In this document: piece by piece, positions 8,979-17,857 of the stretch | Numbering within the stretch: position 1 is the stretch's first letter | Layout: each line of letters opens with the position of its first letter | DNA from: Bacteroidota bacterium | GTDB taxonomy: Bacteria; Bacteroidota; Bacteroidia; Chitinophagales; Chitinophagaceae | NCBI GenBank assembly: GCA_016712665.1 | Contig: JADJQP010000003.1 | Span: 354,232 to 418,231 of the forward strand | Length of the DNA: 64,000 nucleotides | Direction: 5' to 3' | Position numbers and translations under genes: made by a program | The notes under the pieces: model-generated | Database searches by the model: none | The model's input: the letters and a program-made list of their open reading frames with translations, nothing else | Told to the model about the DNA's origin: nothing

Positions 8979-9347
8979 TTAAAGCACTTCTGGTGCCAAT
9001 GATATAATTTTCATGTAACCTTTATCACGCAATTCGCGAGCCACCGGCCCAAAAATACGAGTACCTCTGGGATCATCAGCTTGGTTTAGGATTACAACGG
9101 CATTATCGTCAAAACGGATATACGAACCATCCTTTCTACGTAATTTATTTTTGGTTCTAACGATAACCGCTTTGGCAACGGTACCTTTTTTGATACCACC
9201 GCCCGGCATGGCATCTTTAACGGTAACTACTATTTTATCGCCAATATGTGCATAATCCTGGCCTGAATTTCCAAGTACTCTAATACATAGTACTTCTTTG
9301 GCTCCGCTGTTGTCTGCTACTGATAATCTACTTTCTTGTTGTATCAT
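8979..9347 (-). CDS. rplN: 50S ribosomal protein L14
   Basis: 122 residues, exact family length. MIQQESRLSVADNSGAKEV and the signature RGTRIFGPVARELR are diagnostic. L14 sits at the subunit interface and is the contact for ribosome silencing factor RsfS. The 126-bp gap upstream (9348-9473) is unusually long for this operon and contains degenerate AT-rich repeats. Confidence 0.98.
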   Translation of the reverse strand: MIQQESRLSVADNSGAKEVLCIRVLGNSGQDYAHIGDKIVVTVKDAMPGGGIKKGTVAKAVIVRTKNKLRRKDGSYIRFDDNAVVILNQADDPRGTRIFGPVARELRDKGYMKIISLAPEVL

Positions 9348-9473
9348 TTTATTTTAATTTGAAAATTTGAAAATTCGGCAATTTGAAAATTACGTCACTG
9401 TCAAATGATATTATTATTGTTTCTCTTTTTTTATTCAATGGCATTTTCAAAATTTCAAATTTGCCAATTGATA
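9348..9473. repeat. AT-rich intergenic repeat inside the ribosomal operon
   Basis: This rplN-rpsQ gap begins with the tandem-like units AATTTGAAAATTTGAAAATT and GGCAATTTGAAAATT. Near its far side it has a partly complementary copy (TTTTCAAAATTTCAAATTTGCC), so the transcript could fold into a long imperfect hairpin. Similar TTTGAAAAT-type repeats are common between genes in Bacteroidota. Function is unknown; it could equally be a neutral dispersed repeat. Confidence 0.45.
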
Positions 9474-9743
9474 TTACTTCACTTTTTCAATTACTTCTAC
9501 TAAACGCCAGCACTTGTTCTTACTTAATGGTCGCGTTTCCATGATTTTTACCACATCACCTATTGAACATTCATTCTTTTCGTCGTGGGCCATAAACTTG
9601 GTTGTTTTCTTAAGGAATTTTCCATAGATAGGATGTTTTACCTTACGTTCTACAGAAATGGTAATAGTCTTATCCATTTTGTTACTGGTTACCAATCCGG
9701 TACGAGTTTTACGACGACCTCTAATATTTGTTACTTCTGACAT
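9474..9743 (-). CDS. rpsQ: 30S ribosomal protein S17
   Basis: 89 residues; an OB-fold protein of 16S rRNA. TGLVTSNKMDKTITISVER and the signature GDVVKIMETRPLSKNKCWRL identify it. It lies between rpmC and the long gap before rplN. Confidence 0.97.
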   Translation of the reverse strand: MSEVTNIRGRRKTRTGLVTSNKMDKTITISVERKVKHPIYGKFLKKTTKFMAHDEKNECSIGDVVKIMETRPLSKNKCWRLVEVIEKVK

Positions 9744-9764
9744 TGTTTATTTTTTTTTAGTATA

Positions 9765-9983
9765 TTAAAATCCTAATTGCTTTCTTTTTAATTCCGTTTG
9801 TAATTGAGCAATTTCTCTGCGGGTGCTTCGGATAGCCATTGGGTTTTCTATCGGCGTAATCGCGTGGCTAAACGCCATTCTTTTTAAACGGAGATCCGTT
9901 TCTGCTATTTTGCTTTTAATATCTTGTTCACTCATAGAGCGAATTTCTTGTATTTTACTTGATTTGTTATTTTTCTTAGCCAT
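9765..9983 (-). CDS. rpmC: 50S ribosomal protein L29
   Basis: 72 residues with an all-helical L29 core (IRSMSEQDIKSKIAETDLRL and TRREIAQLQTELKRKQLG). L29 lies by the tunnel exit and contacts trigger factor/SRP. A basic 12-residue lead (MAKKNNKSSKIQ) precedes the core. Confidence 0.96.
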   Translation of the reverse strand: MAKKNNKSSKIQEIRSMSEQDIKSKIAETDLRLKRMAFSHAITPIENPMAIRSTRREIAQLQTELKRKQLGF

Positions 9984-10011
9984 TTTAATACTGTTTTAAT
10001 TGCTACCTATA

Positions 10012-10434
10012 TTATGCTTCTGCAAAATCTCTACGAATTACTATTTTAGTTGCCACGGGTAATTTTTGAGCAGCCAATGCCAAGGCACCTTTTGCCACTT
10101 CGAGCGTTACACCGGAAATTTCGAACATGATTCTTCCTGGATGCACAACAGCTGCGTAGTACTCAAGATTTCCTTTACCCTTACCCATACGAACCTCAGC
10201 GGGTTTGTTGGTAATGGGCTTATCTGGGAAAATACGAATCCAAACATTCCCTTCACGTTTCATGTGACGAGTCATTGCCTGACGAGCTGCTTCTATTTGA
10301 CGATTGGTTATCCATTTTGGCTCAAGAGACTTAAGTCCAAATGTGCCAAATGCTAGTGTAGCACCACGTTTCGCGTCGCCCTTGATTCTTCCCTTTTGTG
10401 CTTTTCTGTGTTTCGTTCTTTTTGGTTGTAACAT
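10012..10434 (-). CDS. rplP: 50S ribosomal protein L16
   Basis: 140 residues, normal length. MLQPKRTKHRKAQKGR, WIRIFPDKPITNKPAEVRMGKGKG and the C-terminal ALAAQKLPVATKIV are characteristic. L16 helps form the A-site region of the 50S subunit. Confidence 0.98.
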   Translation of the reverse strand: MLQPKRTKHRKAQKGRIKGDAKRGATLAFGTFGLKSLEPKWITNRQIEAARQAMTRHMKREGNVWIRIFPDKPITNKPAEVRMGKGKGNLEYYAAVVHPGRIMFEISGVTLEVAKGALALAAQKLPVATKIVIRRDFAEA

Positions 10435-10478
10435 GTTCTATTTTTCTTAAAAGAATTGTTCAAAATTTTATTTATTTC

Positions 10479-11273
10479 TTATTTGCCTCCGCGTCTATTT
10501 CCGCCGCCTGCATTTCCACCGCCTCTTCTATCTCCGCCACCTCTTCTGTCGCCACCGGCACCTCTGTCATCTCTTCCAGATGTTCTTTCAAATCCGGTAC
10601 GTTTATCGTTCCCAACAACAATATTCGGATTTAAATCTCTTTTTGTCAATACTTCGCCTTTACAGATCCATACCTTTATTCCAATTTTTCCATAAACGGT
10701 CAAAGCAAATACATTTGCGTAATCGATATCCATACGGAAAGTATGTAAAGGAGTACGTCCTTGCTTTAATTCTTCAGAACGGGCAATTTCAGCTCCACCG
10801 ATACGACCGCCTACTTTCACCTTGATTCCTTCAGCACCCATTCTCATGGTATTTTGAATGGCCATCTTCACGGCTCTCTTATAGTTAACACGACCTTCGA
10901 TTTGTTTAGCGATTGACTCTCCTACTATTTGAGCATCCAATTCCGGTCTGCGAATTTCAAGAATATTGATTTGTACGTCTTCTTTTCCGGTCAATTTCTT
11001 CAATTCTTCTTTAATGCGGTCCACTTCTTGTCCACCCTTACCAATGATAATTCCTGGACGAGAGGTATGAATGGTAACAATCAGTTTGCCTAACATACGC
11101 TCGATCACAATTTTAGCAATACCGCCTTTGTTGATACGTGCATTCAGATAGTTTCTGATTTTTACATCTTCAATTAGTTTACCGGCATAGTCATGTTTAT
11201 TGCCATACCAGCTACTGTCCCATCCGCGGACGATTCCTAATCTACTTGCTATTGGATTTGTTTTTTGACCCAT
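10479..11273 (-). CDS. rpsC: 30S ribosomal protein S3 with Gly/Arg-rich tail
   Basis: 264 residues. The N-terminal part MGQKTNPIASRLGIVRGWDS, the KH domain (RPGIIIGKGGQEVDRIKEEL) and the C-terminal S3 domain are all present. After about residue 228 comes a low-complexity extension of Asp/Arg/Gly repeats (units such as GGDRRGGG) ending NRRGGK, absent from the shorter E. coli-type S3. The tail is expected to be disordered and RNA-binding; this is inferred from composition. Confidence 0.96.
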   Translation of the reverse strand: MGQKTNPIASRLGIVRGWDSSWYGNKHDYAGKLIEDVKIRNYLNARINKGGIAKIVIERMLGKLIVTIHTSRPGIIIGKGGQEVDRIKEELKKLTGKEDVQINILEIRRPELDAQIVGESIAKQIEGRVNYKRAVKMAIQNTMRMGAEGIKVKVGGRIGGAEIARSEELKQGRTPLHTFRMDIDYANVFALTVYGKIGIKVWICKGEVLTKRDLNPNIVVGNDKRTGFERTSGRDDRGAGGDRRGGGDRRGGGNAGGGNRRGGK

Positions 11274-11317
11274 TTTTTTTATATTATCTCAGTATTGTTT
11301 GCACAATACATTGGTTT

Positions 11318-11662
11318 TTAGTTATTGTTTTTGTTGTCTACGATGATGGTAACGTGATTACTTCTTTTCTTTTTTTGATACGCTCTACCTTGTGGAGCGG
11401 GCATCATACGCTTTAAAGTACGGGCGCCATCCACAAAAACTGTTTTTACTATCAAATCGGATACTTCAGCACCTTCATTTTTATTCTTCCAATTTGAAAT
11501 GGCACTTACCAACAATTTCTCTAGAGGAATTGAAGAATGTTGTGCATTGAATTTCAAAAAAGCCAAAGCCTTTTCTACCTGCATACCTCTGATAACATCT
11601 ACCAATAATCGCATCTTACGAGGAGACGTTGGGTAATTTCTTAATCTTGCTACTGCTTCCAT
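11318..11662 (-). CDS. rplV: 50S ribosomal protein L22
   Basis: 114 residues. L22 lines the peptide exit tunnel through a beta-hairpin; the hairpin/signature region KRMMPAPQGRAYQKKKRSNH is at the C-terminal end and RNYPTSPRKMRLLVDVIRG at the start. It sits between rpsS and rpsC. Confidence 0.97.
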   Translation of the reverse strand: MEAVARLRNYPTSPRKMRLLVDVIRGMQVEKALAFLKFNAQHSSIPLEKLLVSAISNWKNKNEGAEVSDLIVKTVFVDGARTLKRMMPAPQGRAYQKKKRSNHVTIIVDNKNNN

Positions 11663-11699
11663 TTTAAATTAAATATTTTCTTAATTTGTATTATTAAAA

Positions 11700-11966
11700 T
11701 TATTTTCCTCCTGAGTGTGATTTGAAGTTACGTGTAGGAGAAAATTCACCTAATTTGTGACCCACCATAAACTCTGTAACATAAACCGGAATAAATTTAT
11801 TGCCATTATGCACAGCAAAGGTGTGACCTACGAAATCGGGCGTGATAGTAGAACGTCTGCTCCAGGTTTTTATTACTCCTTTTTTTGCTTTGCCTTCATT
11901 AACGTTTACCACTTTTTTTTCAAGTTTTGCGTCGATATAAGGACCTTTCTTAATTGAACGAGCCAT
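11700..11966 (-). CDS. rpsS: 30S ribosomal protein S19
   Basis: 88 residues. MARSIKKGPYIDAKL at the start and the signature VHNGNKFIPVYVTEFMVGHKLGEF are diagnostic. S19 is in the head of the 30S subunit with S13. Confidence 0.98.
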   Translation of the reverse strand: MARSIKKGPYIDAKLEKKVVNVNEGKAKKGVIKTWSRRSTITPDFVGHTFAVHNGNKFIPVYVTEFMVGHKLGEFSPTRNFKSHSGGK

Positions 11967-11982
11967 TTATTATTAATTTATT

Positions 11983-12819
11983 TTAGTTTTTTAATTTTTT
12001 ACCGTTACTACGTACAATAATCAACTTATCAGAACCTTTCTTCTTACGTGTTTTTTCACCTTTTGCATATTTACCGGTTCTTGAACGAGGATGACCGCCT
12101 GATGCACGACCTTCGCCACCACCCATCGGATGATCTACCGGATTCATTGCAACGCCTCTATTTCGTGGTTTAATACCTTTCCATCTGTTACGACCTGCTT
12201 TACCCATTGACTCCAATGCATGATCAGAGTTTGAAGCAGAACCAACGGTAGCGTAACAGTTGATTAGTACTTTTCGTAATTCACCGGAAGGCATTTTAAG
12301 CACTGCATATTTCTCTTCTTTTGCATTTAATTGCGCAGAAGCACCGGCACTTCGAGCCATTTTTGCACCTTGTCCGGGTTGCAATTCAATATTATGAATA
12401 ATAGTACCTAATGGCATATTTTTCATGGGTAGGGCATTTCCTAAATCGGGTGCAACGGTATCGCCGCTCATTACTTTCATCCCAACAGTTAAGCCTTGTG
12501 GAGCAATGATGTATCTTTTTTCTCCATCTGCATAGTGCAATAAAGCAATAAATGCTGTACGATTTGGATCGTATTCAATAGAGTTTACAGTAGCAGGAAT
12601 ATCTTTTTTATTGCGTTTGAAATCAATAACACGATACATCTTTTTGTGACCGCCACCGATATATCTCATGGCGCGTCTTCCTTGTGAATTTCTACCACCG
12701 GTTCTTTTAATTGGTGTGAGCAACGTCTTTTCAGGTACGTTTGTAGTTACTTCTGCAAACGCGTTGCCGATTCTCCATCGGGTTCCTGCGGTAACTGGTT
12801 TATATTTTCGTAATGCCAT
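11983..12819 (-). CDS. rplB: 50S ribosomal protein L2
   Basis: 278 residues, full length. L2 supports subunit joining and peptidyl transfer. It shows the RNA-binding domain (GRRAMRYIGGGHKK, RVIDFKRNK) and the C-terminal signature with the conserved His region (GVAMNPVDHPMGGGEGR) near the catalytic centre. Confidence 0.98.
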   Translation of the reverse strand: MALRKYKPVTAGTRWRIGNAFAEVTTNVPEKTLLTPIKRTGGRNSQGRRAMRYIGGGHKKMYRVIDFKRNKKDIPATVNSIEYDPNRTAFIALLHYADGEKRYIIAPQGLTVGMKVMSGDTVAPDLGNALPMKNMPLGTIIHNIELQPGQGAKMARSAGASAQLNAKEEKYAVLKMPSGELRKVLINCYATVGSASNSDHALESMGKAGRNRWKGIKPRNRGVAMNPVDHPMGGGEGRASGGHPRSRTGKYAKGEKTRKKKGSDKLIIVRSNGKKLKN

Positions 12820-12832
12820 TTTCTTTTATTAA

Positions 12833-13129
12833 TTAAAATGCGTATAAATCGATTGTTTCTCCTTCTGCTAATGAAATGGTAGCTTTTTTGTAAGACGGTT
12901 TACGTCCTTTCAAAATACCTGCTTTAGTCATTCTTGATTTGTTTTTGGCCGGTACCACACATGTATTTACATCATCTACTCTTACATTGTAATACTCTTC
13001 TATTGCCTTTTTGATTTCAAGCTTATTCGCTCTGGTATCTACAGCAAAACAATAGCGGTTAAACTTTTCCGTTTGCTTATTTACCTTTTCGGTAACTAAT
13101 GGTTTTTTTATTATTTCTGAAGCTTTCAT
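12833..13129 (-). CDS. rplW: 50S ribosomal protein L23
   Basis: 98 residues. Begins MKASEIIKKPLVTEK, followed by RYCFAVDTRANKLEIKKAIEEYYNV. L23 docks trigger factor and SRP at the tunnel exit. It is positioned between rplD and rplB as expected. Confidence 0.97.
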   Translation of the reverse strand: MKASEIIKKPLVTEKVNKQTEKFNRYCFAVDTRANKLEIKKAIEEYYNVRVDDVNTCVVPAKNKSRMTKAGILKGRKPSYKKATISLAEGETIDLYAF

Positions 13130-13151
13130 TTCTTTTTGTTTGTTTTTGAGG

Positions 13152-13789
13152 TTATGCTACTTCTTCTAAATCAGATTCAGCAAATTGTTTTACCACATTT
13201 TCGGTAAGTAATAAGGTACCTGCATTCAACACGTCATAGGTATTTGAATTGTAGAATACATCTGTTTTCACCTTTTGCAAATTTCGAGAACTTAAAAACA
13301 CATTGTCATTAAAATCGGGTAATAAGAACAAGGTTTTAGCAGAAGATAACTTCAGGCTGTTCAAAATATTTACAAATGCTTTGGTACTCGGCGTTTCCAT
13401 TGTCATATCTTCAACTACTACGATACTGTTTGATTTTGCCTTGTAAGAAAGTGCTGAGTAAAAAGCAAGATTCTTAACTTGCTTATTCAATTTAAAGGAA
13501 TAGCCATGCGGTTTAGGTCCAAAAATAGTACCACCACCCTTGTAGAGTGGATTTCGAAGATTCCTTTACGAGCACCTCCGGTACCTTTTGTTTGTGCAAT
13601 TTGCGCGAAGCACCTTGTACTTCAGCACGAGTTTTTACCTTATGCGTTCCTTGGTGGCGAGCAGCAAGATATTGTTTTACAGCGAGGTAAATCAAATGAT
13701 CATTCGGTTCGATACCAAAAAAAATCATCAGGTAGTTCTACGCTACGTCCTGTCTTTTCTCCTTTTATATTTAATACTTCTATTTGCAT
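13152..13789 (-). CDS. rplD: 50S ribosomal protein L4 (three frameshifts in this sequence)
   Basis: The ATG at 13789 gives MQIEVLNIKGEKTGRSVEL, the L4 start, but the frame is broken three times. An 8-A run at 13717-13724 (+ strand) has one base too many. The TTTT at 13586-13589 is one short; restoring it gives KQKGTGGARKG. A base is missing near 13557-13566, after which RNPLYKGGGTIFGPKPHG reads on into the intact C-terminal frame (NKQVKNLAFYSALSYK to LEEVA). Allowing for these, the protein is about 212 residues, normal for L4. L4 is essential and all neighbours are intact, so sequence error is the likely cause. Confidence 0.93.
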
Positions 13790-13790
13790 G

Positions 13791-14409
13791 TTACTTTTGA
13801 ATTAATACGATTGAACCATTATGACCAGGAACTGAACCACTCACTAGGATATAGTTTTTCTCTGGGAATATTTTTAATACTTTTAACGCTTTTACCTTAA
13901 CGCTATCGCCGCCCATTTGGCCCGCCATACGCATTCCTTTAAATACACGTGATGGATAAGAGGAGCCACCGATAGAACCAGGAGCTCTTTGACGATCGTG
14001 CTGACCATGAGAAGCCTCGCCCACACCGGAAAATCCATGACGTCGAACAACGCCTTGAAACCCTTTACCCTTAGTGGTACCGATCACACTTACCATTTCG
14101 CCTTCTGAAAAAATTTCACAGGTGATAGAATCTCCCAAAGATTTTTCTAGGTCACAGTTGCGTAATTCTTTCACAACGGATTTAGCCCCAACATTTGCCT
14201 TTGCAAAGTGGGTTAACATAGCCTTATTGCTATTCTTGTCTTTTTTATCACCGAACGCAATCTGCAAAGCACTATAGCCATCATTTTCTTGCGTTTTGAC
14301 TTGTGTAACAACACAGGGTCCGGCTTCAATGATAGTACAGGCAACTTGTTTGCCGTTAGGGTTCGAAAATGCTGGTCATACCAACTTTTTTTCCTATGAT
14401 TCCTTTCAT
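13791..14409 (-). CDS. rplC: 50S ribosomal protein L3 (one frameshift in this sequence)
   Basis: The N-terminus from ATG 14409 reads MKGIIGKKVGMTSIF, the L3 start. The frame then shifts near 14358-14363 and continues as PNGKQVACTIIEAGPCVVTQ into a long intact frame with the L3 signature MAGQMGGDSVKVKALKVLKI and GFQGVVRRHGFSGVGEASHG. The total length of about 206 residues is normal. It ends 1 bp before the rplD start. A single short indel in an essential gene suggests a consensus error. Confidence 0.93.
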
Positions 14410-14433
14410 TCTTTATTTATTTTTTAGTCAGAG

Positions 14434-14449
14434 CCTCGCCGAAGCGGGG
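14434..14449 (-). other. Small UUCG-loop hairpin between rpsJ and rplC
   Basis: On the transcribed (-) strand the sequence CCCCGCTTCGGCGAGG can form a six-position stem (one C-A mismatch) closed by a TTCG tetraloop. It is the only GC-rich element in this AT-rich gap, lies about 35 bp after the rpsJ stop and is followed by an A-rich stretch rather than a T-run. It is therefore not a standard terminator. A processing or attenuation role in the S10 operon is possible but unsupported beyond the fold. Confidence 0.3.
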
Positions 14450-14484
14450 ATAACGATGATCTGTTTAAATTTCTATTATTTCTA

Positions 14485-14790
14485 TTATGCCTTAATCTCC
14501 ACTTCAACGCCTGATGGTAAATCAAGTTTTGAAAGCGCGTCAACCGTTTTAGATGAAGATGTATAAATATCCATTAGTCTCTTGTGCGTACATAATTGAA
14601 ATTGCTCTCTAGCCTTTTTGTTTACAAATGGCGATCGCAATACAGTAAATATCTTTTTATCTGTAGGTAAGGGCATAGGACCGGTAACAATAGCACCGGT
14701 GCTGCGAACAGTTTTAGCTATTTTTTCAGCTGACTTGTCAACCAAGTTGTGGTCATAAGACTTCAATTTTATACGTATTCTTTGCGACAT
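14485..14790 (-). CDS. rpsJ: 30S ribosomal protein S10
   Basis: 101 residues, exact length. MSQRIRIKLKSYDHNLVDKSAEKI, GPMPLPTDKKIFTVLRSPFV and DIYTSSSKTVDAL are diagnostic. S10 also acts in NusB/NusE antitermination. It is the first gene of the operon here: fusA, rpsG and rpsL, which often precede it, are absent, and a promoter-like sequence lies directly upstream. Confidence 0.98.
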   Translation of the reverse strand: MSQRIRIKLKSYDHNLVDKSAEKIAKTVRSTGAIVTGPMPLPTDKKIFTVLRSPFVNKKAREQFQLCTHKRLMDIYTSSSKTVDALSKLDLPSGVEVEIKA

Positions 14791-15155
14791 ATTTTTGGAT
14801 CCCTATATAATTTTGGGAGTGCAAAGGTAATTTTTATTATTTAAGTACCAAAATTTTTTTGGAAAAAAAGCAAAAAGATTGAGAAAAAAAGCTAATAAGT
14901 AGTACTGGACGCGATTTGAGCAATAAAATGATGCAAAATTCCAACATGGCGACCTTTGATTATTGTATCAAGAGAACCAATTTAGCAATTTGGACTTAAA
15001 AAACCTCGCACTCTCCTTCGCCATAGACAACCCATACAGATGCTTTGTTAGTAGGAATCTTAATTACCCAAATGTTTCTACACCGAAACCCTATTAGCAA
15101 GAATCTTCCGCAACCAGTTTGGCAATAAGAATCCCATTTGTATTACTTTTACAAC
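14791..15155. other. Divergent intergenic region rpsJ/dnaG
   Basis: About 365 bp between two divergent genes. The rpsJ-proximal part holds the S10 operon promoter and is very AT-rich (runs of A/T at 14850-14890). The dnaG-proximal half has more mixed composition and shows no gene, tRNA or strong hairpin. A weak -7-like TACTTTTA lies at 15144-15151, immediately before the dnaG start, too close to be a confident promoter. Confidence 0.5.
14822..14852 (-). promoter_or_regulatory. Bacteroidota-type promoter of the S10 operon
   Basis: On the - strand TTTG (14852-14849) is followed after exactly 19 bp by TACCTTTG (14829-14822). This matches the Bacteroidota consensus TTTG-N19/20-TAnnTTTG at both elements. 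It lies about 32 bp upstream of the rpsJ ATG, giving a short leader. Confidence 0.75.
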
Positions 15156-17088
15156 GTGATTTCAAGAAGTACCATACAGAAAGTAAATGATGCCGCAGAT
15201 TTATTAGACGTGGTGGGCTCCTACATCAAACTAAAAAAAAGAGGTGCCAACTATCTAGGAAATTGTCCGTTTCATAATGAAAAAACACCTTCATTCACAG
15301 TATCCCCATCCAAAGGAATTTACAAATGCTTTGGTTGTGGTAAAGCTGGCAATGTGATTACATTTGTACAAGAACACGAAAAATTAAGTTATCCTGAAGC
15401 TATTACGTGGCTAGCCAAACGCTATCATATTGAAATAGAAGAAACCCAGGTAAGCAATGCGGAAAAAGAGCAACGCCTCATTGAAGAGAGTTTGCGTATC
15501 ATCAATAATTTTGCAACCGCCTATTTTCAGGAAAATCTTGAAAGCATCGAAGGAAAGGTTATAGGTATGTCGTACTTCAAAGAACGGGGATTTAGAAAAG
15601 AAACGATTGATAGGTTTCAACTAGGTTATTGCCCTGAAGAAAAAACAGACCTTGGCCAATAAGGCGAGGAAAAAGGATACCAAAAAGAGTTGCTAATAAG
15701 AGCCGGCTTGGTATATGAAAGAAATAATCATCTCAGGCCATCTATTCAGGGCGCGTCACCTTTCCGATCCATAACCAAAGCGGAAGAGTAATTGGTTTGG
15801 TGCCCGAATTTTAAAAAGCAATGAAAAATCGCCTAAGTATATCAACACACCTGAGAATGAAATTTATTCAAAAAGCAAAACCTTATATGGATTATACTTT
15901 GCGAAAAATGCTTTAAGCAAACTGAATGAATGTTTACTGGTAGAAGGCTATACAGACGTTATTTCATTGCATCAAACCGGTATTGAAAATGTAGTAGCCA
16001 GCAGTGGCACCTCGCTCACTGAGGAACAACTTAAACTTATCAAACGATTTACCACCAACCTTACCATTTTATATGATGGGGATGCAGCAGGCATTAAAGC
16101 CGCATTGCGTGGTCTTGACATGGCAATCGAACAAGGGATGAATGTACATGTTGTATTGCTTCCTGATAATCATGATCCCGACAGTTATGTCCAACATGTT
16201 GGGGTCGAAAAATTCAATCAATTTATTGCAGAAAATAAAAAGGATATTATCGTTTTTAAACTGGAAGTATCTCTTAAAGAAGCCCAAAACGACAGCGTAA
16301 AAAAGACTTCACTCATTAATGAAATTGCAGAAACCCTTTCGAAAATTAATCGCCTGGAAGATTTTAGCAAACAGCAGGATTACATTAGAAGATGCTCCCA
16401 ATTGTTGCATATTGATGAAGAGGGTTTGATTTCGCTTGTGAATAAAAAAATTCGAGAAAAAGTAGTAAAGCGTGAGCAGATTCCAAGCGAGGAGGCACGG
16501 CTGCTTGAACAACAAGCCAACCCTGAGCTTGCTCATACCCAAAATTTTACAGCCGATCTTCTAAAGAAGGATTATTTGCAAGAAAAAGGGCTGATTAAAA
16601 TATTGCTGGAATATGGTAGCAAGCCGTATGATGATCAAATCAGTATCGCAGAATACATCCAACTTAAAGTAGGAGACGCCGATTTTGAAAACCAAATTTG
16701 GCAAAAAACGTATTTGTTGTACTTCGACATTTTAGAAAAAACCCTACAATACCCGGATATAAAAATGTTTACCTATCATGATGAAGAATTAATTCGGAGT
16801 GCTGCCATAGAGGCTCTGTACTTTCCGTACGAACTAAGCGAAAATTGGGAAATCAAACATCAAATCAGTACACCAAGCCGTGAGACCCTTTTTATGCACG
16901 ATGTCGATAATACTGTCATTTATTTTTTGCTTCGAAAAATAAAAGCCACCTACCTAGAATTAATGGAAGAATTGAAAACAGTGGACAATAACCTCACCGA
17001 GGAAAATGTGCTTCAAACTTCCCTATTAGAATTAAAGCGAAATGAAATTGCTTTGTTAGAGCAATTTAAAACAGTATTGGCACGATAA
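15156..17088 (+). CDS. dnaG: DNA primase DnaG (several frameshifts in this sequence)
   Basis: Synthesises RNA primers for replication. The GTG at 15156 gives (M)ISRSTIQKVNDAADLLDVVG, the family start. The CHC2 zinc finger is complete (C37, H40, C58, C61). The frame then breaks at about 15650-15670, 15731-15760 and 15794-15800, at least four indels; patched, this stretch reads KGYQKELLIRAGLVYERNN, FPIHNQSGRVIG and ARILKSNEKSPKYINTPENE. From about 15820 an intact frame carries the Toprim core (EGYTDVISLHQTG, YDGDAAGIKAA) and the DnaB-binding C-terminal part. Total of about 644 codons is normal. An essential gene with multiple indels suggests poor local consensus. Confidence 0.9.
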
Positions 17089-17112
17089 AAAGCAGTCGTC
17101 AAATTTATTGGA

Positions 17113-17849
17113 CTATGCACGCTGTTTCATGGCTTCAAAACAAATAATACCGGCCGCTACAGATACATTCAAACTGTCGAAATGACCCTTCATGGGAATG
17201 ATAAATGTTTCATCACAAGCTTGCAGGGTTTCACGAGATATACCCCTATCTTCGGACCCCATCACAATGCAACTCGGTCCACTGAAGTCAATATCCAAAA
17301 GCGATTTCTTCGCTTTCAAATCGCTGGATAGAATTTTTATGCCATTCAACTGTAACGTTTCTAAAATACGTTGCATACTTTTTTCACGGCAAAACGTAAT
17401 TTGCATCATGGCGCCTGCAGAGGTCTTAACCATATCTTCATGCAAAGGAGCTGCATTCTTTTCACTGAATAAAATGGCATCCACACCGCAACATACTGCG
17501 CTCCGAATGATCGCACCGGTATTTCGAACATCGGTGATTCCATCAAGCAATAATAACATGGGAACTTTCCCATTATCGTACAAATGTGAAATCACATCCT
17601 GAATAGGTGTGTATGCAACCACCGCACCATAAGCGACGATTCCCTGGTGGGCACCCGTACCATTGCATTGAGCTTTTCGATTGGCACCCGAACAATAGGG
17701 ATGCCTTTGCTTTTTGCCAGTTTTAAAATATCTCCAATAGTATCACCACTAATTTGATGATGCATTAGGATTCTATCTAGCGGCTTGTCATGCTCCAACG
17801 CTTCCAAAACGGGATTTCTGCCGTAAATAAGTGATTTCTGGCTACCCAT
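17113..17849 (-). CDS. rlmB: 23S rRNA (guanosine-2'-O)-methyltransferase RlmB/TrmH family (one frameshift)
   Basis: SpoU/TrmH-class SAM-dependent RNA 2'-O-methyltransferase. The N-terminal substrate-binding part reads LIYGRNPVLEALEHDKPLDRIL. The knotted catalytic domain carries LLDGITDVRNTGAIIRSA, IVMGSEDRGIS and IPMKGHFDSLNVSVAA, the three SpoU motifs. The two halves are in different frames. Adding one G near 17662 restores NAMGTGAHQGIVAYGAVVAYTP, the expected family sequence, giving about 245 residues. The downstream part alone looks like a small intact methyltransferase but lacks the RNA-binding half. Confidence 0.9.
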
Positions 17850-17857
17850 TTGTTGTG

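Noticed and set aside
13479..13805. 108-codon + strand ORF opposite rplD
   Set aside because: It is antisense to the broken L4 gene, whose translated fragments clearly match L4; the + frame has no recognisable features.
13152..17088. Programmed ribosomal frameshifting in rplC, rplD or dnaG
   Set aside because: The breaks vary in direction, lie at ordinary homopolymers without stimulatory structures and occur several times per gene; error is simpler.
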